NCBI GenBank assembly: GCA_046727435.1
Contig: JBKPCR010000414.1
Location: 1-20,185, forward strand
Direction: 5' to 3'
DNA length: 20,185 bases
From: CAVPRW01 sp046727435 [NCBI: bacterium]
Lineage (GTDB): Bacteria > Tectomicrobia > Entotheonellia > J063
In this document: positions 6,388 through 12,741 of the stretch, in pieces
How positions within the stretch are numbered: position 1 is the stretch's first letter
Layout of the letters: each line of letters begins with the position of its first letter
The notes under the pieces: model-generated
Told to the model about the DNA's origin: nothing
What the model saw: the letters and a program-made list of their open reading frames with translations, nothing else
Database searches by the model: none
Position numbers and translations under genes: made by a program

Positions 6388-7497
6388 TCAGGCAGTAGGG
6401 TTCGTGGAAGTACGGTCGGCGGCAAGGTCGATAGCACTCTCATCCGAACTCCAACAAGCTGATTGCCTGGGATCAAATACTGGATCGATGTACAAACCGT
6501 TATTCTCTCCGATGGGTTCCAAGAGCGAGGCTAATTCCTCGACCGTGGGCAACCGCCAATCCGAAAATCCCGCCTGCCCTTCGCCGTTCATCGTATCGAT
6601 ATACCCTTTAGTCTCCTTCCAGGCCATCCTTGTGCTTGACCCAAATTGTTCCCACATCAAATCGGTCGCGTGGTCGATGACTACCTTGATCCCCCTGAAG
6701 GTCTTCACCTCATACTCATGCTGGAAATTTCCCCTGACATAACCGGAGCCCCCCTCTTTGGACATGTCACCGGGATGATTGAAGCCTTTCTCTCGGATCA
6801 TTTGCACGACATAGCCAGGTTCGAGTGTGGCTGGGTTACTGCGCAGCTGATCTCCAAACTTTACCCGCCAGCTTTCCAGCACATACTGCGCGATGACCGT
6901 AGGGGCGGCATAGGCAAACTGTGCTCGGGCTTCAGTCACAACTCCGATGACCTGTCCCTCATGAATGAGGGGCCCACCGGAGTTCCCCTTCTCGATGGCT
7001 CCCGAGAAGACGATTGATTTGGCTTTCCGGCCAACGATTTCCCCCTTCGTCACGGCCCAAGGGCCTCCCGCATCAGGAAAACCGATCACGGTCACTGGGT
7101 CCCCTGCACGCACAGGACCCCCGCGGTTCATCTTGAGTACCACTACGTCTTCAGGGATGTTCCCCTGTACCGCCAGGGCGGCTAATCCGCGTGGATCGCC
7201 CCCTTCCTGTTGGAGGAGTTTGGCCGGCATCAGCCGGTTTCTTTGGGTAAAAAACTCGACCTCAATGTCACGAGCACCTACGACCACGTGGGAGGCAGTG
7301 ATGATGTAAGCCACATCTGCCCCCAGGCGCACGATAAATCCAGTGCCCGTCTGCGCCGACTTTTCAAGAGGTGTCGTCCTGATCTTAACCACCCCCTTTT
7401 GCAGTGTTTCAATCTCCTGGGCAAGTGAGGGGGTGACGCAAACACAGACAGCTATCAGCGCAAGAAGCGTGGGCCATACCTGTCGGGGGTTGTTCAT
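6388..7497 (-). CDS. Secreted trypsin-like serine protease fused to DUF1566, interrupted by TGA
   Basis: An exported serine endopeptidase. Residues 1-26 are a signal peptide ending SLA. The chymotrypsin-fold domain follows with a complete triad: H70 in TASHVV, D117 in EDVVVLKM, and S173 in KGNSGGPLI, the arrangement of HtrA-like and trypsin_2 proteases. From about residue 275 a DUF1566 (Lcl C-terminal) domain begins: DHATDLMWEQ...GFSDWRLPTVEELASLL...CWSS. The open frame ends after 369 aa at TGA, before the last DUF1566 strands. The remaining 98 codons lie in the same frame (6387-6091). The full protein would be 468 aa plus the residue at the stop. The start ATG overlaps the stop of the upstream gene as ATGA (7497-7494), which indicates translational coupling. 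The protease domain is complete, so a truncated protein could still be active. The role is unknown; it is probably extracytoplasmic processing or quality control with its operon partners. Confidence 0.85.
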   Translation of the reverse strand: MNNPRQVWPTLLALIAVCVCVTPSLAQEIETLQKGVVKIRTTPLEKSAQTGTGFIVRLGADVAYIITASHVVVGARDIEVEFFTQRNRLMPAKLLQQEGGDPRGLAALAVQGNIPEDVVVLKMNRGGPVRAGDPVTVIGFPDAGGPWAVTKGEIVGRKAKSIVFSGAIEKGNSGGPLIHEGQVIGVVTEARAQFAYAAPTVIAQYVLESWRVKFGDQLRSNPATLEPGYVVQMIREKGFNHPGDMSKEGGSGYVRGNFQHEYEVKTFRGIKVVIDHATDLMWEQFGSSTRMAWKETKGYIDTMNGEGQAGFSDWRLPTVEELASLLEPIGENNGLYIDPVFDPRQSACWSSDESAIDLAADRTSTNPTA

Positions 7498-8615
7498 CCT
7501 CTGATCTCCTTATACAATCTGTATCCTGCCAACGCCACAGAGAACGCGGCGACAGTGATGCTGAGCAATACCTCCAGGCGACGATCTCGCCAAAGCGCAT
7601 TCCACCGAGTTAGACGGTGGTCTTCGGAAAAATCACGCGAAGCGGTCCTGACATACCCCGCAACGCCATGCAAGCGAAGTCGGATGCCCTGATGTTCTGG
7701 GTCAAGGTCGATAGCCTCGATATGAGATTTCTCCAGGCGCGCCAGGCCGATAAAATCCGTGGTTTTGAACGAGACTTCCTCTACCTTGGGATAACCCGGA
7801 TAGCTGACCTTGCCATCCCTCATCAGGGTAGTCTCAGGCTCTCCTCTCAGATTCTGACGGGTAAAGTCCATAGCAGTCACGGGGATGCCGCCTCTGAAGA
7901 AGGGCTCGATGGTGTGCCCTGGCGGCATCGTCAGCATCAGCACCAGGGAATCGGCTAGGCCGGTGATTTCAACATGGGGTCGGTGGCTTGGAAGTTTCGC
8001 GCGATACGTCAGCGCATTCGCTCGGTAGGGGTGTCCTCCGATGCCGCTCACCTGGCTATAGTTGGCCGTCAGCTGAAACGGGTCGCGGAACGATACAATG
8101 ACTCTGGACTGCTGACGCTCTATTTTGATGCTTAACGCTGTTGCCTTGGCGACCTTCGCCTCCATGGTGATTTCAGTCCCCGGCCTGGCCCATACCCGAT
8201 CCAATATGCCCGCAATAGGCGGCGCTGTCATAGTGCCTTCGAAGTGGACGGTCGGCTGTAGCGCTTCATCCTCGCCCGTGATCCGCACCGGCGGCGTAAC
8301 CGCGAGCGATGTCGAGGCGGATTCGGGATAGCGGCCTTCCGTCGGGATATAACGCGTCGGGTCTGCTGCCTCTAATTGCTCCGGGCTCAACACAATGCCG
8401 GCAAATTTAGCGGCGGTGAGGAATTGAAAACCGACGGAGTTCAGGATAGGCGTAGCATCGGTACCGCCGATCGTGAAAGACGCCCGATCCACAGTCAGTT
8501 CCACTTGAACCCGGCTTGGGATCCGCCAGATCATCAGGATCGCCGCCACCACAGACACGACCACAGCCGGCAGTGTTAAAAAGAAAAGGGTGAAAGCCGT
8601 TTTTTTCTTCTGCAT
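7494..8615 (-). CDS. Membrane-anchored protein of unknown function
   Basis: I do not recognise the family. The 373-residue product starts MQKKK and has a hydrophobic segment at about residues 7-30 (FTLFFLTLPAVVVSVVAAIL) and a second near the C-terminus (about 347-366, LLSITVAAFSVALAGYRLY), ending in a short basic tail. The roughly 310 residues between them should lie outside the cytoplasm. They are rich in beta-strand patterns (VQVELTVDRASFTIGGT, SLAVTPPVRITGE, PTVHFEGTMTAPP, HVEITGLADSLVLMLTMPPG), suggesting stacked beta-sandwich domains. It starts ten bases after the stop of the upstream secreted-protein gene and overlaps the protease start by four bases, so all three are co-transcribed. 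The frame is intact. A scaffold or receptor for the neighbouring proteases is conceivable, but this rests on context only. Confidence 0.75.
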   Translation of the reverse strand: MQKKKTAFTLFFLTLPAVVVSVVAAILMIWRIPSRVQVELTVDRASFTIGGTDATPILNSVGFQFLTAAKFAGIVLSPEQLEAADPTRYIPTEGRYPESASTSLAVTPPVRITGEDEALQPTVHFEGTMTAPPIAGILDRVWARPGTEITMEAKVAKATALSIKIERQQSRVIVSFRDPFQLTANYSQVSGIGGHPYRANALTYRAKLPSHRPHVEITGLADSLVLMLTMPPGHTIEPFFRGGIPVTAMDFTRQNLRGEPETTLMRDGKVSYPGYPKVEEVSFKTTDFIGLARLEKSHIEAIDLDPEHQGIRLRLHGVAGYVRTASRDFSEDHRLTRWNALWRDRRLEVLLSITVAAFSVALAGYRLYKEIRG

Positions 8616-8624
8616 CTCTGCTGA

Positions 8625-9377
8625 TCACCTAACGACGGGCTGGTGGTAGAAGGAGACGCTTTGATTGATAGGAACATTGGTCTCCAGAAAAAATCCCCTG
8701 ACCACCAATCTATGACGCCCCTCTGCCGCTTGAGAGCTGTCCCACCGGACCGTGAAAGCTGTCCCGCCCGGTTGTCTCTGAATATGGTTCGTAAACACGG
8801 GCTTTACGCTTGCTTCGTCGTATACATCACAGGTCAAACGGGCGTCAGCGCTGGTTTTAAAAGTGAACACATTTCCCAGTACATTCGCCGGGACTTGGGA
8901 ATGATAAAAAATCACCGGTGCGACCCGTTCCACTATGCTCGGGTCGGTATTTTCCAGGCGGGCAACCACACCCAAGTCATACATACTGATCTCACCTAGT
9001 TGTTGAATAACGTCTCGAGTCGGCCACTCAAACACATTGTCAACTCCGGGCCGCCACGGCTCCGCGGGTTGGACTTTATCCATCCAGTAGTAGTATTTGT
9101 AGGCCAGCTCTCGGACCGTCACATGCACCTGGGAAGGCTGTTCCAGATAGACTTTCACCTTGAACCTCTCTGGCATCCGATTGCCTTCTTCCTTGTAATC
9201 TGCACGAGCAGAGATCAGTTCAATGTCATATCCGGATACCGGTTTCGGCCTGACCCCTTCAAAGCGATTACCGCGATTCCGATATTGCAAGTGCATTTCG
9301 GCCAATGTAGTGGAGGCCCACACGACAAGAAGCAGGAGCATAAGACCTATCATCAGCCTTGGTTTGATTGAATCCAT
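8625..9377 (-). CDS. Secreted protein of unknown function in the protease operon
   Basis: I do not recognise the family. The frame is open to a TTG at 9428, but ATG 9377 is chosen because GAGG lies six bases upstream and it yields a textbook signal peptide, MDSIKPRLMIGLMLLLLVVW followed by ASTTLA, cleaved near residue 26. The mature part of about 224 residues begins EMHLQYRNRGNRFEG and is rich in aromatic and beta-strand patterns (GYDIELISARADYKE, RFKVKVYLEQPSQVHVTVRE, YKYYYWMDKVQPAEPW, FTFKTSADARLTCDVYDE, RHRLVVRGFFLETNVPI). This suggests two immunoglobulin-like or jelly-roll domains. There is one Cys. It lies about 100 bases after the metalloprotease gene and ten before the membrane protein gene, so it belongs to the same transcript. 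No catalytic motif is visible. Confidence 0.75.
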   Translation of the reverse strand: MDSIKPRLMIGLMLLLLVVWASTTLAEMHLQYRNRGNRFEGVRPKPVSGYDIELISARADYKEEGNRMPERFKVKVYLEQPSQVHVTVRELAYKYYYWMDKVQPAEPWRPGVDNVFEWPTRDVIQQLGEISMYDLGVVARLENTDPSIVERVAPVIFYHSQVPANVLGNVFTFKTSADARLTCDVYDEASVKPVFTNHIQRQPGGTAFTVRWDSSQAAEGRHRLVVRGFFLETNVPINQSVSFYHQPVVR

Positions 9378-9476
9378 CCTTGGCCTCATGAGCGGTGACC
9401 ACGTCGACACGATATGGGTCGGTGCCAACCTCCTGAAACAATCCGACCGGTTTGTTCTTCAGGAACCCAGTGATCA

Positions 9477-9981
9477 TCATGGCGTCACGACGAGTGGAAG
9501 CAGGTTGCCGCCGCTCGAAGAAGTTTCGTCGCCATACACCCTGATCATGTACGTGCCTGGCGCAATGTCTCCGCCGATGCGTGCGGTCAAGCGACCTAGT
9601 GACCAGCTATTGACCATGAGGGGGTGGCTCCCTGATGGCGTCTCGAGCACGATGCGTCCCCCTGGGCGACGAATCCCGAAGACGCCGTCGAGCGTCACAA
9701 TGCTTTCCCGTGGAGTTCGCTCCGCCCGCACCACATCAATGCGTGGGAGGAACGGGTGGTCCCGGTGCCGCCATTGCACCACGGCGTATGGTGACGCTGG
9801 GTTGCCTTGATCAACACGTAGTCGGAGTGCACGCTCGCTGCCGTCACCCCACGGCAGACTGAACTCGCCGTTTTCGGCCGTCCAAAACGGCCCTTTGCCT
9901 GGCTCTACGGGACCAAGGAGATAGTTGGCAAACATGTTGCCTCCCGCAACGGGTACGACTGGCGGTGGCCAATTAAAGGTA
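9477..9981 (-). pseudogene. Severed C-terminal domain of the M6-like metalloprotease, after a -1 frameshift
   Basis: This segment continues the metalloprotease in another frame. In frame it reads TFNWPPPVVPVAGGNMFANY and then LLGPVEPGKGPFW, followed by a beta-rich domain (ALRLRVDQGN, VVQWRHRDHPFLPRIDVVRA, SIVTLDGVFGIRRPGGRIVL, GGDIAPGTYMIRVYG) ending at TGA 9477. The frames join if the four-base G/C run at 9982-9985 is lengthened by one, restoring Gln-Pro-Pro-Thr. The ATG at 9935 that opens the isolated ORF is internal. The C-terminal domain resembles the Ig-like or P-type domains often found after secreted peptidases. Confidence 0.7.
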
Positions 9982-11245
9982 GGGGTTGTGCCATCTCTCG
10001 CTGCACGTACCAGATGGCGACGCCCTGTCCAAGCACCGTTGCGTCGTAGCCGCCGCCCGGATGTATGGGAGTCGAGGGCGTCCGATACTCGACGATAAAC
10101 AGCTCGTCGGTGCCGCGCTGGGGATCGTAGAAGACAAGAGGGGCACTGGAGTCGTCGTACGGCGAGCCTTCCTGGGCAGCGCTAATGGAGGCCGCGCCCC
10201 CGGCCTGTGTGATGGGCACGACCCGTGGTCGCATCCAGCCGACACGCAATTTATTCCAGGGATCGAGATGCACCGGCCCTGCATCGGAGTCGGTAGCGCC
10301 TGAATTCGCGGCGAACAGTGACGCCTTATAGTTAAGGCGCCTACCTGGTCCATAGATGTGTTCATCGTCCACGAGCTGGTGAAACAATTCGTGGGCGAAG
10401 AGCACGATGTCACCGTTCTCATCACAGTTCGATGATTGCAGGCGGAGCTGGACACCACCGATACGCATGGCCGGAAACCCGACGGTCTGACCCCCAGCGC
10501 GAACTCCCGGGTCATAGGTGGACACGATTCTGAGCACACCCAGATCCTTGTCTGTCACGAGACCGTCGCCATTGCGATCGAAGCGTGCATAGTCAAAACC
10601 TGCAGCCGCCACCTGCCGCATCAGGCGTTCGGTCCACCGCCTGTCGGCCAGTGCCATGTCAGACGATTCCGCAAAAGACACACGGCAGACGCCCGCCCGT
10701 GTCCACAGGAACTGGTGAGAGGAGATTTCCGCGAAATAGTCGACGAGGTTCGGCTCCTCCGGGCCAAAGACCAACACCTCATAGAAACCATCCGCATGCG
10801 CGAGTCGAGCGTCAGCGAACTCGACGAGAATGACCAGCAGCGGCCGTGGGCCCGTCAAGAAGCCCGGTCGGTAACCGACCGTGGTCGCTGGCACTCGGGA
10901 CAGTTCTCGTTCGGGGGGCAGCACATAGCCTTCCAACCGACCGCGTATGTAATCTGGCGAGTGCCGACCGTCCTCATCGGGCAGCCAATCCGTCGTCGTG
11001 TGATTATCCGTGCGCCCCGGGCTCCACCAGCGATACAGGGGCCATGTCCCGGCGACGGGTCGCGAGAAGATGTAACCCTCGAGCCGCGAGAAACGATAGT
11101 TCGGGCTGCGCGTCTCACCAGGGGAGCTGCGCCATGCTGGGTGGGTGGTCGTGTGGTTATCCTTGAGGTCCGGATCCCACCATGAAAAAAGCGGATCGGT
11201 TTCCGGGGGCTGGGGACTATCTGGGTCGAACACGAGACCCTCCAT
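9905..11245 (-). CDS. M6-like (immune-inhibitor-A type) secreted metalloprotease, central open part of a broken gene
   Basis: This is the longest open piece of a zinc metalloprotease gene whose true extent is 9477-11371. Two of three Trp-rich tandem repeats lie at the beginning (SWWDPDLKDNHTTTHPAW... and YRWWSPGRTDNHTTTD...). After RPLLVILVEFADARL comes the peptidase part. It has the M6-type calcium-site signature FDYARFDRNGDGLVTDKDLG and the zinc motif FAHELFHQLVDDEH (HExxH, about residues 285-289 here, 327-331 counted from the real start). Then come DPWNKLRVGWM and FIVEYRTP...GGGYDATVLGQGVAIWYVQ, a typical M6 tail in which the catalytic domain closes. The frame then runs out of register at 9982-9985 and ends in nonsense at 9905. 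The ATG at 11245 sits inside the first repeat and has no ribosome site. No signal peptide is visible at the real start, so the export route is uncertain. Confidence 0.75.
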   Translation of the reverse strand: MEGLVFDPDSPQPPETDPLFSWWDPDLKDNHTTTHPAWRSSPGETRSPNYRFSRLEGYIFSRPVAGTWPLYRWWSPGRTDNHTTTDWLPDEDGRHSPDYIRGRLEGYVLPPERELSRVPATTVGYRPGFLTGPRPLLVILVEFADARLAHADGFYEVLVFGPEEPNLVDYFAEISSHQFLWTRAGVCRVSFAESSDMALADRRWTERLMRQVAAAGFDYARFDRNGDGLVTDKDLGVLRIVSTYDPGVRAGGQTVGFPAMRIGGVQLRLQSSNCDENGDIVLFAHELFHQLVDDEHIYGPGRRLNYKASLFAANSGATDSDAGPVHLDPWNKLRVGWMRPRVVPITQAGGAASISAAQEGSPYDDSSAPLVFYDPQRGTDELFIVEYRTPSTPIHPGGGYDATVLGQGVAIWYVQREMAQPLPLIGHRQSYPLREATCLPTISLVP

Positions 11246-11371
11246 ACCAGCGAACCGCTAATTGGGGCTTCGCCACTCCCCAGGGCCGCCAACCCAGGAC
11301 GGGTGAGTGGTGGTATAGTTGTCGAGCCGTTCGCTATCCCACCATTTGTAGAGCCTTTTCGTTGCGCTCAT
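11246..11371 (-). pseudogene. True 5' end of the metalloprotease gene, cut off by an in-frame TAG
   Basis: ATG at 11371 is preceded by AGGAGG with an eight-base spacer, the best ribosome site in the region, and the frame is that of the downstream 446-codon ORF. It encodes MSATKRLYKWWDSERLDNYT, then TTHPSWVGGPGEWRSPN, a stop (TAG at 11260-11258), and RFAGMEGLVF. This is the first of three tandem repeats. In repeats 2 and 3 the position of the stop is Tyr (SPNYRF, SPDYIR), so TAG has replaced a Tyr codon. Translation from the good start would give only 37 residues. Confidence 0.75.
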
Positions 11372-11427
11372 GGCACGTGCCTCCTGTCCTCACGATGTGA
11401 GGGGTTAGGGAATTTTCACAGCCCTAA
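11372..11427 (-). promoter_or_regulatory. Leader with three stacked palindromes before the metalloprotease start
   Basis: Reading toward the ATG on the minus strand there are three inverted repeats: TTAGGG/CCCTAA (11427-11422 and 11410-11405), CCTCAC-ATC-GTGAGG (11402-11388), and GGCACGTGCC (11381-11372), a perfect 10-bp palindrome touching the ATG. The AGGAGG ribosome site lies just after the middle hairpin and its last GG falls in the third palindrome. The arrangement could control translation initiation or bind a repressor. It is seen in sequence; the function is inferred. Confidence 0.35.
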
Positions 11428-11862
11428 GACCTCCTGTATGCCGTCTCCGGCGAGCGATGCGCGTAGCGGGTGCTGGCCCGATGCCGCTGCACAGCGACCC
11501 TCATGGCGGTAAACTGCCAACGGTTGTGCCCGGGCCCACGCAGCCAGCACCGTTCCCGGGCGGAGACGGCTTTGATCCCGCCCGGCATCGGCTCCACGGT
11601 GAGGCCGCGCTATGTGCGCCGGCGACGACTGACGGGCCGATTCAGGACGTTGATCATCTGCTGGCGTGCCGGCGCCTGGCCACTAATGTGACGCGGTCGG
11701 GCTGCGGTGCCATCGGCCTGGAGATGGCAGTGTTGCTGTCTGACCGCTGCGTCGTTCCTGTTCGGCGGAGATGGTGCCATCAGCCCGATTCACCGCGAGG
11801 ATCGGCGTGCACGGTGCCGCGCTGCCGGGGGCCCACCTGTCGTCCGTCCGCGTCCGCCGTGC
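11428..11862. other. Gene-free or strongly decayed stretch of about 435 bases
   Basis: No frame here resembles a known protein. The plus-strand frames at 11457-11903 and 11707-12282 run antisense into the secreted-protein gene and have no ribosome sites. A minus-strand stretch around 11690-11800 has short protein-like phrases (NRADGTISAEQERR) but no start and no clear relatives. Presumably it also holds the promoter of the protease operon near 11430-11500; no consensus pair stands out. Confidence 0.3.
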
Positions 11863-12134
11863 TTACGGCAAGGTGGCGCGCCACTTCAGGTCGCTGCTGT
11901 TGATCAGCACCTTCTCGACCCCGTGCTCGCCGACTGTAAACGTGATGGCGCACGGCTCTGGCCGGGCGACCGCCTCACGAAACGTCGTGACGATCCGCGC
12001 CTGCCACCCCCCCTTGACCTGCTGCAGCGTGGCGCTGAAGCTCTGCAGCAGCGGCGTCAGGTCGCGTTCGTAGTTGAGCTCCTCTTTGAACGCCTTCACC
12101 GACCCGGAACAGTTGTCGGACACCGCAACCCCCC
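11863..12134 (-). pseudogene. Severed C-terminal half of a secreted protein, after a G-run frameshift
   Basis: This is a continuation of the gene starting at 12464. In this frame it reads VAVSDNCSGSVKAFKEELNY, then ERDLTPLLQSFSATLQQVKGG, WQARIVTTFREAVARPEPCA, and ends VEKVLINSSDLKWRATLP before TAA at 11863. It is joined to the N-terminal half by adding one base to the seven-base G/C run at 12129-12135. The 510-codon frame that contains this segment runs antisense through the regulator gene upstream, and that upstream part is not real. Confidence 0.65.
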
Positions 12135-12464
12135 CTTGCCGTCGGGGAAGAAGCAGTTCTTCGGGATGAACACGTCGAAACACGGGATGGGGTGCTGGGG
12201 GTCGGGCTCCAGCCGCAGCAGCAAGGGTTCGGCCGGGGGGTCGAGGACGCGGCCGGGGGGCAGGGTGAACTTGACGGTGTAGTCGGCGGCGCTCGTCTGG
12301 TTGGTCTCCGAGCCACTGGCTTTCCCCGTGATGCTGAACTTTTCTAGCGGGACCAGGGGGGACGGCAGCGGGACTTGGCCGAGGGCGGGGCGGCCCAGCA
12401 AAAGCATGCCCCCTATGGCGAGGGCCCACAGCCAGGGACGGTTGCGCTGGTCGTGCTGCGTCAT
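12096..12464 (-). CDS. Secreted protein of unknown function, frameshifted at a G7 run
   Basis: I do not recognise the family. ATG 12464 is preceded by GAGGTG with a five-base spacer; an in-frame ATG at 12476 is less well placed. Residues 1-30 form a signal peptide with a basic start (MTQHDQRNRPW) and a hydrophobic core (LWALAIGGMLLLG) ending ALG. The mature part begins QVPLPSPLVPLEKFSITGKA and has beta-strand character (SAADYTVKFTLPPGRVLDPP, PLLLRLEPDPQHP), with Cys in IPCFDVFIPKNCFFPDGKGG. The frame then passes through seven identical G/C bases (12129-12135) and ends soon at TGA 12096. The true continuation lies in another frame to 11863, giving about 200 aa. It is divergent from the regulator at 12742 and is not obviously part of the protease operon. 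Confidence 0.65.
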   Translation of the reverse strand: MTQHDQRNRPWLWALAIGGMLLLGRPALGQVPLPSPLVPLEKFSITGKASGSETNQTSAADYTVKFTLPPGRVLDPPAEPLLLRLEPDPQHPIPCFDVFIPKNCFFPDGKGGLRCPTTVPGR

Positions 12465-12566
12465 CGGACACCTCATGTGGCGCTAATATTGAGTGAAAAC
12501 CTCGACTGGATGGGAGATGTACTACGCCAGAAGCCGGGAAACCTGAAATGTTCCATGAATTTTTCT

Positions 12567-12596
12567 GGAAACTTTCCTGAATTTCCCTGTTATACT
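12567..12596 (+). promoter_or_regulatory. Extended -10 promoter with an adjacent GGAAA-C-TTTCC palindrome
   Basis: TGt at 12588-12590 directly precedes TATACT (12591-12596), an extended -10 element that needs no strong -35. Centred about 22 bases upstream, at 12567-12577, is the perfect 11-bp palindrome GGAAACTTTCC, where an activator or autoregulator could bind. Related half-sites (GGGAAACCTGAAAT, AATTTCCC) flank it. The transcript would start near 12603 and lead to the regulator ATG at 12742. Confidence 0.45.
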
Positions 12597-12741
12597 TGGC
12601 CCGCTTGAACGATGACATCCTCTCTGAAGGCCAGCCACACGGACGCGCAAGCGGGGGGCGATCCCCTGGCTCAGACGGTCGCAGCTGCCCGTGGCCGTCG
12701 TGGCGACGCCCGTGCGCTGGCCCCGCGTGAGGGCTCCTGCC

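Noticed and set aside
9268-9480. 70-codon minus-strand ORF starting ATGATG over the metalloprotease stop
   Set aside because: Its start overlap looks like coupling, but it covers the start and signal peptide of the secreted-protein gene in another frame and its product has no recognisable character.
11457-11903. 148-codon plus-strand ORF
   Set aside because: No ribosome site, Arg/Pro/Cys-rich composition typical of a GC-rich antisense frame, and it overlaps the end of the minus-strand secreted-protein gene.
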